NCBI GenBank assembly: GCA_024196135.1
Contig: JAMQCK010000619.1
Coordinates: 1-18,945 of the forward strand
From: Pleurotus ostreatus/Saccharomyces cerevisiae fusant
Lineage: Eukaryota > Opisthokonta
Length of the DNA: 18,945 nt
Reading direction: 5' to 3'
Positions 1-8,400 of the stretch are shown here, one piece after another. The notes under the pieces are model-generated. The model was not told the origin of the DNA. It made no database searches and saw nothing but the letters and a program-made list of their open reading frames with translations. The position numbers and the translations under genes were made by a program. Each line of letters opens with the position of its first letter. Within the stretch, counting starts at the first letter, position 1.

Positions 1-273
1 CGGACCATCGTATTCGCACTCGTCGTCCTTGGGGTGCTTGAGACATGGACCGCATACGGGCCGGGCGCCGTCGCACTTCTGTGGACATGGTGAGAAGGAA
101 GGGACGGGAAACGTGTGAGCGTACGCACAATCTTCAGGAACCTATGCATGATCCGTTAGCCTTTTGTTCAGAGGGAACGGGCTAGCGACGCACCTGCAGT
201 TCATGCATGCCTTGCCGCGCTTCAGCGGCTTCGTGCGCGAACCAGCGCCTCTCGAGGACGATGCACCGTTCAT
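1..273 (-). CDS. Zn2Cys6 fungal transcription factor, N-terminal part (runs off the window)
   Basis: This is the start of a nuclear zinc binuclear cluster transcription factor; only the first 57 residues are in the window. Exons on the minus strand are 273-194, 141-129 and 78-1, separated by introns of 52 and 50 nt (79-128, 142-193). The joined frame reads KACMNCRFLKIKCDG and continues with a second cysteine group, giving CX2CX6CX6CX2CX8C (Cys 23, 26, 33, 40, 43, 52), which fits the family consensus. The 13-nt middle exon is needed to restore the CX6C spacing. Its upstream intron has a good branch site (GGCTAACG). The ATG at 273 was chosen because it precedes a basic leader (KPLKRGK) typical of the family. 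A frame also extends to an ATG upstream, but a TATATA at 334-339 lies only about 60 nt before 273. Target genes and the regulatory domain cannot be inferred. Confidence 0.9.
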
Positions 274-333
274 GGTGAGGATGGAAGTAGAGGAGAGAGT
301 GGCGAAATTTTTGCAGCGCCATTGTTGAAGCGC

Positions 334-339
334 TATATA
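334..339 (-). promoter_or_regulatory. TATA-like element upstream of the Zn2Cys6 gene
   Basis: TATATA, read on the minus strand, lies about 60 nt before the chosen ATG at 273. The position suits a core promoter. The evidence is sequence and spacing only. Confidence 0.35.
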
Positions 340-854
340 CGGAGACGACAAGTGCAGAATGCCTGCATCGCATTTCTCGGAAGATCTGCTGATTTCAAAT
401 CAGGCACCTTCCGGAGCAATCCACCCGGATTGATGGGGTTCATGGCTGTGCTGGTCGGAGGCGGGGCTCGGGGGCGCGAACTTGGCGCCGCTCGGACGTC
501 TTTCATGGACCTTTGAACGAGGCAGAACGCGACATGAAGGGGCGGAGCCGCTTTCTCTTCGAGGAGCTCTGTTCACCATCGAACACGCACGATAGCGAAC
601 GCAAAACAATGGGAACGACCTCTGCCGAAAAAACCACACGTGACCACCTCGTGTTAACCTCCGGCGCGTGTTCCGTTGTCCGCGTTCGCTGCAGATCAAG
701 TCCGATGCTGCCTCCGGCGGCCAACTTCGCTTTGTCATGCTTTCTCATGCGCCGACACCCGCCTTCCGACCAGCCCAACGCTCTACAGGCTACTCGTTAC
801 GAGCTCCAGGCAGCTGCTGCGGAGGCTCAGCCTTCGCCTGTCTGCCCGCCCTGG

Positions 855-1078
855 CTATTCTCGCGGATCCGTGCATCGCACAAACTCCCTGATCCCATCC
901 ACCCACATACGAACCTGCCGCGGAGGGACACATCCTCCGATCGCTTGCTTCATGTCCACCTCCCTCTCCATGTCCAATTCCTGCTCCTCCCCAAGATCCA
1001 CAGCCATCGCCTCAGTCACAGCCCGCTCGACCTCGCCGCGTCCCTTCTCCCACTGCCTGTTCATGAAAGTGGCTTGAC
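855..1078 (-). CDS. Doubtful minus-strand reading frame, possibly an exon
   Basis: A frame ending at a TAG at 855-857 encodes about 70 residues that include EVERAVTEAMAVDLGEEQE and a tryptophan-containing C-terminus. It is rich in GAG, GTG and GGA-type codons. It could begin at an in-frame ATG near 1065, but the frame stays open further upstream with less gene-like content. I recognise no domain, and no clear splice partners or promoter are visible. It may be a small gene, a leftover exon, or chance. Confidence 0.15.
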
Positions 1079-2088
1079 CTTTCTCTCGACGCTGACGCGT
1101 CGCTTTGGCTCCACGTAGCTGAATAGCCCTGCGTGAACGTGGTGTGGAGCCATTGGGTCTGTGACGACGAAGGCGCGCGCAGGTGCTCATCAAGAACCCG
1201 TCGACGCTTCGGCCCGCCCATTGAATGCACTGAGCCGTCTTGTGACCTTTTTGGGTCGTCTTCGAAAGGCGCTTGTTGCCTTCTTGACTCAACGGTCCTT
1301 CTCGCAGAGAAACTGCGACGAGTCCGGTTGTACGCACCTCGTATAAGCTTCAGCTTGAACGCCACTACCCTCGATCACACAAGCGAACCCTCCCGCGTCG
1401 CTATAGCCTCAATTTGCCCCAAAATTGACCCTCGCTACAGCGATTTATGACCATTTGGGTACAAAGGGACGAGAATCACATGCATCGCCTCCTCGCCTAA
1501 TTAATTCATTTTTCTCCTTGCCGACTGACTCACTCGGACTTGACTCAACGCGCTCGGCGTCGCCTTGTACCCTTCCTCGTGCGCTCTACTTCTTCGCATC
1601 CCTTCATTCCTACCAAGAGCGCCTCTTCGCGAATGGCTTCCATCGCCAGTTCTTCCCCCGCATCTCCGCCTTCGCGCCATCAGCCCTCCATTCCCGTATA
1701 TTAACTGCTAGTGTCCCCGCAGCGGAAGACCATCTGCTCATGCCTATCGCAACGCACTTGAACTGTAGTTGGTGGCGCGGTTGTCAGCGCAACGTCCGAT
1801 AGCGGCCTCTACCCGACAAAGCACGTCAACCCAATTGGGACGTACGCTCAGCTACTGGTGCGTGTACCGTTCAGATCGCTATTCACTCAATTACACTGGC
1901 TGATGAAGTCCGCCAAGTTGGACATGACGACCGAGCCTTGACGATGTGCCGAGCAACCTGCATCCAAGAAGTCGAAGCGCTGGTGCTGCGCGTTCGTTGA
2001 ACGTCTTCTCGACCGTCAGCTGAGTCCTAGCTCCATCGGATCCCCTTTTGTTGGCCTCAATAGGTCGTCTATCAGACTCTTTCTCGTG

Positions 2089-2128
2089 TGTTACCCTCTA
2101 TCTTCGTGCGTTTACCCTCATCTTCGTG
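2089..2128 (+). repeat. Two-copy 20-nt degenerate tandem repeat
   Basis: Two imperfect copies of about 20 nt, each ending in ATCTTCGTGC and each containing TTACCCTC. A third, weaker partial copy may follow. This is low-complexity pyrimidine-rich DNA with no evident function. Confidence 0.5.
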
Positions 2129-2300
2129 CGCTGCCGTCTATCATCCATTCCCTACGATTCTTCCCTCCGCATGCTTTTGTCCTCTTCTTACAGGCTCTGC
2201 TCCCCCAATCTGCCTGCAACTCAATCTATCGCACTAATGTCCTTTGCATCCTTTCCGTTCGGATGATTTCGCCTCCACCGACGGCCGCGCATCGACAGAC

Positions 2301-2367
2301 ATGGCGCACACGAACAATCAACCATGGCGTACACGAACGATCAACTATGGCGCACTCAAATCGTCAG
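2301..2367 (+). repeat. Three-copy 23-nt tandem repeat
   Basis: Copies begin at 2301, 2324 and 2347, each starting ATGGCG. The first two differ at only a few of 23 positions (ATGGCGCACACGAACAATCA against ATGGCGTACACGAACGATCA). The third is degraded in its second half. The array looks like an old tandem expansion now diverging by substitutions. Confidence 0.8.
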
Positions 2368-2533
2368 TTTTCGTACTTCCTGTTCGCCCTGTACCGTTTC
2401 CCATGCGCAGATCCCCTCTCCCATGCGTCGATCCCGCTTCTGAGCTCGGCCGTTCACTTATGCCGCCCGCTCTCCCACCCTCGAGTGCGTTAATTCTGTC
2501 CTTTCGCACGTGCAGTCTCTTCGGGAGTACAGT

Positions 2534-2596
2534 ACGTGAATTCTATACTCGAGCACGCGAATTCTATCCTCGCGCGCGCAAATTCTCTCCTCCGCC
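2534..2596 (+). repeat. Three-copy 21-nt degenerate tandem repeat
   Basis: Copies spaced 21 nt apart share the core AATTCT followed by a CTC-containing tail (for example GAATTCTATACTC, GAATTCTATCCTC and AAATTCTCTCCTC). It sits in the same pyrimidine-rich stretch as the other short arrays. Confidence 0.65.
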
Positions 2597-3542
2597 ACGC
2601 ATCCGCAAAATTTTTCCATCTATTCTCCTTTCTCCGCTCATCCCGGGTAACTGTCCGCTCCCTTCAGCCATGCTTCCGCTCAATTGTTCACCCCTGCCAC
2701 TCAATGTTATAGACCTCCGCTCTATCCTCCTCACCATGCGCGCCCTCAATTGTCCATCTGTCCCATCTGACCTACTCTGCTGCTTACCCGCTTTCGTTCA
2801 TCCCCTCCACGCGCGCATACCTTACCTTCTCCCCTCTCTCGTGCTTCCTCCGGCTCTCTCATACTTCCTCCGCCCTCGCCGGCTGCGCGATCTTCGCGAT
2901 CTGGGTCTAGGTAGGTACGTGTTGCGGTATTGTGGGAGTGTTTGGAGGGCTGATCGCACTTTGGAGGACTGATCGCGCTTCGATCCGCTGATAGAATGCG
3001 TGGCTCTGCATACCCCGTCCTGGACGAGGGATTCCATTCTGATAACTTACAACAATAGCGCCGCGTGCGTCCTTCCAGACCGCGCGTCCGTCCATCTGCA
3101 GGCGCTGACAAAGCGTCCTTGGTCTGCTGAGCGAGGTGGTAAGCAGCTTCGGAATACCCTCCTCGCCGTCTTGCAGCCCCGCCACCCCCTCCACCGCCAC
3201 GATCGTCGCGCGCCCATCCTCGAAAGTGGCGGCGGCGCGGCGCTCGGCTACTCAATACCCTCGTCCCGGTTGCCTACCGTCTTGCTCCCGTCCAAAGGCA
3301 CGCATTTAGCTAACTGAATAGTCCCGCGCGCCTAGCCCGTCGCCGCCCTGTCCGCGCCCCCTGCCTATTCACTGTCAAGCGCATTTTGCCCCCGCTTCCG
3401 CGCCGCCCTGCTCCGCGCGCTCGCGCCGTGCCTAATTGCGCGCCCTTCTTGAGTCTGCATCTGGCGGCGCGGCAGGGCGCGCCCTCCCGCCCGTCCGTGC
3501 CTCCGGGGGCAGGGCAGAGGACGCGCAAGCGAGGGCGAGGGT

Positions 3543-3564
3543 GGGGCGGGGCGGGGCGGGGCGG
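3543..3564 (+). other. GGGGC x4 array, potential G-quadruplex
   Basis: Four consecutive GGGGC units followed by GG, preceded by further G runs (GAGGGCGAGGG), in a very GC-rich island of about 300 bp. Four G4 tracts with 1-nt loops match the strongest intramolecular G-quadruplex pattern. There is no gene on either side for several hundred bases; the nearest is the tRNA about 290 nt downstream. Confidence 0.75.
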
Positions 3565-3824
3565 CCTGGACTGGCGGCGCTGCGCGTAGCGGATCACGAG
3601 GCGTCGGAGGCGGGCCTCGGGGCGGGCTGTGCCTCAAATTTACCTTATCTGGACAGCCTTGTCTTACGAGAGGCAACTTGCGTCATGCAGTGCCGGGTCG
3701 GCAGCGCGAGAGCCGGGAGGTCGTCGGCGGATGGTGGCTCCCTCCAGAGAGTAATATGTACTCTTCAGAAGTAGACAAAACGGCGCAGGACTGAGCCGGG
3801 GAGAATACGAGAACATACGAGACC

Positions 3825-3830
3825 AAAAAA
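3825..3830 (-). terminator. RNA polymerase III T6 terminator of the tRNA
   Basis: Six A on the plus strand make TTTTTT on the transcribed minus strand, 20 nt after the tRNA 3' end. This is a standard Pol III stop signal. Confidence 0.8.
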
Positions 3831-3850
3831 TGTGATGCAATAGCTTTTAG

Positions 3851-3930
3851 TGGATGTTAGGAGGATCGAACTCCTGGCCTTTCGCAATGGACAGTGCAAA
3901 GCGAACGCGCTACCACTGCGCTAAACACCC
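3851..3930 (-). tRNA. tRNA-Ala(TGC): tRNA-Ala (anticodon TGC) with an 8-nt intron
   Basis: The minus strand folds into a full cloverleaf. The acceptor stem is GGGTGTT paired with AACATCC, with discriminator A. The D arm is GCGC/GCGC with loop AGTGGTA. The anticodon stem is TTCGC/GCGAA. The T arm is AGGAG/CTCCT with loop TTCGATC. The loop TTTGCA..T gives anticodon TGC. An 8-nt insertion, CTGTCCAT (3887-3894), sits one base 3' of the anticodon, the canonical position of nuclear tRNA introns. Without it the tRNA is 72 nt. The third acceptor pair is G3-U70, the identity element recognised by alanyl-tRNA synthetase. No CCA is encoded, as usual in eukaryotes. Box A and box B lie in the D and T arms, and a T6 terminator follows. 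Confidence 0.97.
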
Positions 3931-4092
3931 GAAATGGCTGAGAACACGAGCTGTCCAGAGCGCGTCGACACTGATCAATCTACGAGTTTCAAGGAAGAAA
4001 GACATGAATATCCATAACAAGCGATACAAGTACATAGTACGATGCCTATCGAGCCATTACACAAATCACCATGTCGAGGGAACCATCTGCTA

Positions 4093-5895
4093 TCAGTTGT
4101 AGTGCTTCACAACCACACCATGCACAATTTCCTCCTCGACGTTCTTCTCCCGACCTTGCGTCAACTCCACCGTCCCGTAGCTCTTCGTCCGGTGCGTGCG
4201 CCACTCTTCCATCGTCGGCTCCTGGCCCGGAGGGCAGAGACGGCGGACGCCGACCCTCTTTAGCACCTCGCTCTCCTCGTGGGGCGTGAGGCGCATATGG
4301 TCGGCGGCCATCGCGAAGTAGAAGACGCCGAGGCGGGCGATGTTGCGCTGGTCGGAGGGCGGGAGGATGACGCGGTGGCGGGTGGAGGGGTAGTAGCCGC
4401 CGCAGAGGAACTCCATGACGTCGCCGGCGTTGATGACCTGTGATATGTAGGTGAGTGGACGCACAAAGACGGAAGGCAGGGCTAGCCATGGGCCACAGCA
4501 GGAGGCATGGAAGGCGGCGGCGATGGGTCAGGAGACGTGTGGTTGGTGGAAAGGAATGAAGAGCCAAACCCACCAACGCATTGTCGATATGGCGAACCCA
4601 GCGCCACTGACCGTCCGGCGAGAGAATCTGGAGGCCACCGACAGGCTGAGACCAGAGAATCGTGATGGAGCCGATGTCTGGAAGCGCCGCGGTTAATGAG
4701 CGAGAATCTTCGCGACGACGAAGAAAGACCAACCGGTATGCCCCTTCAGCCACACGTTCTTCGTCTTCAGCTCCTCGTAGTCCGTGCGCGGGTGGCTGAA
4801 GATACAGAGATGAGCGAGCCGCCGTCTACCGAGGAGAAAGCGCGACGCACTACTTCATGAAGCGGACTAGAGAAGGAAACGGTCAGTCAGATATGCATGC
4901 GAGGGAGAAGGAATGGGCGCCTCACCAGACGACTCGCCAACGTCCTCGAACTTGTGCTGGTTCACCAGCGTGTCCTCCGGCAGATCAAGACCGAGCGCGA
5001 GGAGTCTGCGAAAAGCGTAAGCAAACTCCAACACGCTAAGCGAAGTAAGGCCGGTCCAGAATCCTCTCATCAGAGTAAATGACCCCGCGGTGACGAAAAA
5101 GCCCCCGCGTTGTGGAAGGAAGGGAACCAAAGCGGAATGTAAACGCACCTCAGAATGGGGTAAAGGATGTTGAAGTGGCAGTGCCGCGCGAAGTCGTCGA
5201 CCTCGTTCATGTAGGGGCGAAGGGCGGTGGGGTGGGCGGCGCGGTTGATGTGGTGGTTGACTGAGGGGTCATAAGTGAGGAGCGAGTCGTCGAAGAGAGA
5301 AAGAGAGAACACACTGTTATAGTGCTCGATCTGGTCGCGGACGCCTGAGGCAAGGTTCTGGCGGATATGGCGAGTGAGTAAGTGATCGATGATGAAAGCG
5401 GAGAAGGATGAAGCGTACCCAAGTCTGCTTTGGCTTGTACCCCTGGTAGACGGATTGCGACTTCATGGAGTACGCGCGCTTCTCGCGCTCAGAGACCTCT
5501 TCGAAGGTGACATCGGCGATGGAGAATATACGGTTCGTCTAAGCACTTCAGTTAGGAGGAGCGTATCATACAGCACCAAAGGGAGTACGTACTTGCTCCT
5601 GGGTGTACCCATGGTTGATCACGTAGAAGAAACCTTGGCTACGCAGCGCCTCCGATACTTCGACGGCGAGCTCCTTGCGACCCTCGGGGGTGGCGGCTTT
5701 GGAGAGGTCGATGATGGCGAGTGAGGCGTAGTCGACTGAGATAGGCGGGATTAGCCAATCATACACGGCGCGTAGGAAGAAAAGCTACGTACGATCTTCC
5801 TGCGTAACAGGCGGCGGGGTATATTCTGGCGGATCCGGGCGCGACGCGGGCCAGAGGAAGCTTAGAAGGTAAGAGAGCAAAGACGAAAGAGACAT
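4093..5895 (-). CDS. 2-oxoglutarate/Fe(II)-dependent oxygenase, isopenicillin N synthase-like
   Basis: A non-heme iron oxygenase of 375 residues that would couple 2-oxoglutarate oxidation to hydroxylation or oxidation of an unknown substrate. Exons on the minus strand are 5895-5793, 5735-5593, 5538-5419, 5357-5315, 5260-5149, 5005-4926, 4866-4851, 4795-4734, 4677-4574 and 4437-4093 (1128 nt, in frame throughout). The N-terminal DIOX_N-like part has AIIDLSKA and RSQGFFYVINHGYTQEQ. The catalytic jelly-roll has GHTDIGSITILWSQP with iron ligands His225 and Asp227, then PSTRHRVILPP with the distal His282 and a downstream arginine likely to bind 2-oxoglutarate. Length and order match the fungal family. 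Exon 7 is only 16 nt but is required to join ESS to the conserved RFMKY. Residues 2-17 are unusually hydrophobic (SLLSYLLSFLW), perhaps a membrane anchor or signal. No biosynthetic cluster is visible nearby, so the substrate is open. Confidence 0.95.
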
Positions 5896-5964
5896 GGTGA
5901 GTCGAGCGAAAGGTCCCTGGCAGGAGAGTCAGCGGGGGATGGGGATAGTCAATGACGACGTACC

Positions 5965-5970
5965 TTTATA
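5965..5970 (-). promoter_or_regulatory. TATA box of the oxygenase gene
   Basis: TATAAA on the minus strand (context GATATAAAGG), about 70 nt upstream of the ATG at 5895. Sequence and spacing fit a core promoter. Confidence 0.55.
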
Positions 5971-7212
5971 TCTACACGGTCGCAGGGTTGATCTCAGGCG
6001 TCCCGTGAGGTATGGCAGATAACGCGGACGCGGTCGGGGAACTCTATCGCGAAGGAGAGGAGGCGTGATACTATCATGGGAGGGAGGAGGATGGCACTAT
6101 CTCTGGAGAAGCGACGCGGGAGGCTGGGAAGGGTTAGGCGGGGCAGAGGAGGAGGGTAAAAGAAGCTGTCATTGTAGACCGCGGGGAACGCTTGTCTATT
6201 GGCTCGTACCCGTCGTGACTTTATGAAGTACGTATCCTGGCCGTCCGGATGATAACCGCCCGAGAGGAGGATGGAGGGGTGAGTATCTGAAAATGTTCGA
6301 GCTCACTGACACGCGATGTATGTCCGAGCGCAAGGACTCAAGTCAGGCAAAAGACGACGCTAACAGATGCATTCGTCGCGATCGAACTCGCTATACGGTA
6401 TTGTCGATGTTGAGCGCTGCGAACGGCGGCGAAATCTGCGCGTATAGGTCGCCTTATCTAAAGATAGGCTTGACCCGTGGGCGGGAAGCTGACTGCGCAG
6501 GCAGGTCAGGCAAGCTGAAGGGGGTAAGGCAGGCGCGGAATACGGTAGGGCAGTTTACGCACAGGGAAGTCATCGAGGGAGGCAGAGCGAGCTATCGCCA
6601 CCACATCTATCCCACCAGTCTCCTTGCTCCAACCTTATCCAGACCATGTCTTTATCGTCTGCCTCACCAAGGAAGAGCCTGTAAGAAGAGGCGGATAGTA
6701 CGCCCGAAGTGCAGAGGGTTGTTCGCGAAGGAGTAGATAAGTGGGAAAGAAGCAGGCCCGGGTGGAATAGGGTGCGAGGAAGTGTTTTCACTCGATAATG
6801 ATACACTGAGCATGCGATAACCGATAGTGCGTCATGCGATACTCGATAGGATCTTGGCCTGCGTCACAGGCTCGAAAGGACATGGCCGCTGAAAGCGAAT
6901 ATGGTCCGATCACTCGACGCGCATTTCTTCTGCGACGCCACATAATTATCGGTCATTGCCGACGCTACTGAGATCTTGCGAGAGTCAGCACAGCTCAGGC
7001 TTGAAAGCGTGAACGAAGTATGCAGTTATGTGCTTCCAGGATGGGTACATGGCTTTAAGTATACATTTTCAGCGACTGCACTCTCCTTCGTCTACTTTCA
7101 TTTCGCGCCCCTGTTTGTGCGTTTCAACAACCAATTTCATCACATTGTAGCGTAGCCCGTGCAGCTTCAAATGACCTTCGAGCCGTACAGATCACATATC
7201 TTATGAGAATAT
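5971..7212. other. Intergenic DNA upstream of the oxygenase; no supported gene
   Basis: About 1.2 kb. A plus-strand open frame at 6293-6736 (147 codons) has no recognisable domain, and an overlapping minus-strand frame is equally featureless. The interval holds two GATA arrangements, an inverted pair at 6453-6467 (CTTATCTAAAGATAG) and a dense cluster at 6794-6848. It is probably the upstream region of the oxygenase plus the 3' flank of the 7213-8220 gene. Confidence 0.55.
6794..6848 (+). promoter_or_regulatory. GATA cluster with a 22-nt near-repeat
   Basis: Six GATA tetramers occur on the plus strand within 55 nt, four of them fitting GATAR. Part of this is a 22-nt tandem near-duplication (CATGCGATAACCGATAG at 6811 and CATGCGATACTCGATAG at 6833). 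GATA zinc-finger regulators are common in fungi, in nitrogen, iron and light control. A binding role here is inferred from density only. The cluster lies about 0.9 kb upstream of the oxygenase start. Confidence 0.35.
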
Positions 7213-8220
7213 CTACCAAGCAACAGGTAATACTGCGAAAGAAGCCACACCCGTATCACTGGCACGCTCTACATACTGGTTCTCTATAAAACGCTTGCCA
7301 GCTCCGTCAACTGATCTCCACAAGTGGTGGGTACCATGCATGGTAGCCATACGGCACTGTTCAACGCTACCCTTTTTCATCATATCGGTTACCACGCGCT
7401 CATCGATCGTTTTCCACTTGAAAGGATGCTGCTTGGGAGGATCCTCGTCTTGCATCCCCACCTCTACGTCCGAGATCCGGGGGCATGACAGGCTCCATAG
7501 CAGCGCCCAGCGAACGCAGGCCTTCGCCAATCTCTCGTCCAATGTCCATATCTCAATTGCATGGAGATTGTTGAGGACAAAGACCGGGAGCGCCTGCATG
7601 TTTCCCTGAATGTCTAGCAAGAGCTTCGTGCACGCCTGGAGTCGTGCAGCACCGACATGGCAAAAAATATAGGTCAGGAGCAAGTGGTCGGATGCGGAGG
7701 CGAGAATAGTGATATGTAGCTCCCCAACAAGATCGCCGACCGTCATCTGCCACAAAGCGTCCCCGAGAGGTACGTCGGTGGTCCCTTCCCCAATGTTGAT
7801 CCCGCTTTCAGCGTGAAAGGGTCGCAAAAACCTGTGCGGAAACCACGGTGGAGGGTTACTCAAGGTCGTATCGGCCCCAAAGACAAGCAGGTAAAAACGA
7901 CGAGTAGGGGGCGAGGAGTTGGGATCATTGAGGGATACATATCGAGCTCGATGCAGTGCCAGCGTGGTATCAAGCGAACCATGAGTGCGGACCCAGGGGC
8001 CTCCGTCGTGTAGCCACAAACCAAACTCCTCGGTCGGTGGCGGCGGTGTCAACGCCACGGACGGCGTGTATTGACTTGAAGATTCTTGTACGAGTCTGTA
8101 ATTGGAAAGCTGGATGTCACTGATATCAAGCAAAACGGCTGGTGATTCCGCATATTTGTAAGCTGAGGGACCTTGCGGGTCGTTGCCACTGAGAGAGGGC
8201 TGAGGACTACTGGGCAACAT
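7213..8220 (-). CDS. Hypothetical protein, about 335 residues, single exon
   Basis: An uninterrupted minus-strand frame with balanced composition and gene-like codon use. I recognise no domain. It has a serine/proline-rich N-terminal third (LPSSPQPSLSG), then a Trp- and aromatic-rich middle (FGLWLHDGGPWVRTHG, NPPPWFPHRFLRPF), and a more helical C-terminal part with several cysteines. No clear membrane helix is seen. The open frame continues upstream to 8274, but there it begins GTGAGT with no ATG, so the first in-frame ATG (8218-8220) is used. GTGAGT at 8274 could instead be the donor of a 5'UTR intron of roughly 50 nt ending just before that ATG, or the frame could join an upstream exon through the TTAACGCAG acceptor. 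A TATAAA lies upstream at 8395-8400. Possibly a lineage-specific protein. Confidence 0.65.
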   Translation of the reverse strand: MLPSSPQPSLSGNDPQGPSAYKYAESPAVLLDISDIQLSNYRLVQESSSQYTPSVALTPPPPTEEFGLWLHDGGPWVRTHGSLDTTLALHRARYVSLNDPNSSPPTRRFYLLVFGADTTLSNPPPWFPHRFLRPFHAESGINIGEGTTDVPLGDALWQMTVGDLVGELHITILASASDHLLLTYIFCHVGAARLQACTKLLLDIQGNMQALPVFVLNNLHAIEIWTLDERLAKACVRWALLWSLSCPRISDVEVGMQDEDPPKQHPFKWKTIDERVVTDMMKKGSVEQCRMATMHGTHHLWRSVDGAGKRFIENQYVERASDTGVASFAVLPVAW

Positions 8221-8394
8221 ATCTTCATATTCATTCAGGAGGAGTCGTAGAGCTTTCAACTTCAAGAAACTCACCTGCGTTAAGATTCAACGGGAAATTC
8301 CAGCAGAGTCTGCGTCTCCGGGAGCTTCTGCTCTTTGTGGCAAGAAGCGGGGGACGTGAAGGTTGAAACCTTCAATTGCAACCGGAAGCCCTCA

Positions 8395-8400
8395 TTTATA
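8395..8400 (-). promoter_or_regulatory. TATA box of the hypothetical gene
   Basis: TATAAA on the minus strand (context CCTATAAATG), about 175 nt before the ATG at 8220. If used, it leaves a 5'UTR of about 140 nt, long enough to contain the possible GTGAGT intron. A 7-bp inverted repeat (GAAGGTT/AACCTTC, 8358-8373) lies just downstream. Confidence 0.45.

Larger units (their letters stand above)
274..3850. other. Gene-poor interval without a convincing protein gene
   Basis: About 3.6 kb between the transcription factor and the tRNA. Long open frames exist on both strands, but they overlap each other, start and stop arbitrarily, and show no recognisable domain, as expected for GC-rich DNA. From about 850 to 2900 the plus strand is strikingly rich in C and T. 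Within it are short decayed tandem arrays (about 2089-2128, 2301-2367, 2534-2596). Around 3330-3640 the DNA is extremely GC-rich with a GGGGC array. One minus-strand frame near 855-1078 has fairly gene-like codon choice and is listed separately at low confidence. Confidence 0.6.

Noticed and set aside
513..1118. 201-codon plus-strand open frame
   Set aside because: No domain, overlaps other equally long frames on both strands, and shows a composition shift typical of pyrimidine-rich noncoding DNA.
2244..2972. 242-codon plus-strand open frame
   Set aside because: Its translation is Pro/Ser/Leu-rich low complexity that runs through the degenerate 21- and 23-nt tandem arrays. No family resemblance; openness is explained by the C/T bias.
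2746..3255. 169-codon minus-strand frame with a poly-Gly run
   Set aside because: Arg/Gly-rich translation of GC-rich DNA, with competing frames of similar length and no splice or promoter support.
3310..3774. Several overlapping Arg/Pro-rich frames in the GC island
   Set aside because: They arise from very GC-rich DNA, where stop codons are rare. All frames look alike and none is gene-like.
4046..4753. Single 235-codon minus-strand frame as a complete gene
   Set aside because: It joins the end of oxygenase exon 8, an intron, exon 9 and then a wrong frame. The spliced model fits the family much better.
6293..6736. 147-codon plus-strand frame
   Set aside because: No recognisable domain, irregular codon use, no nearby promoter or introns. 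Probably chance.
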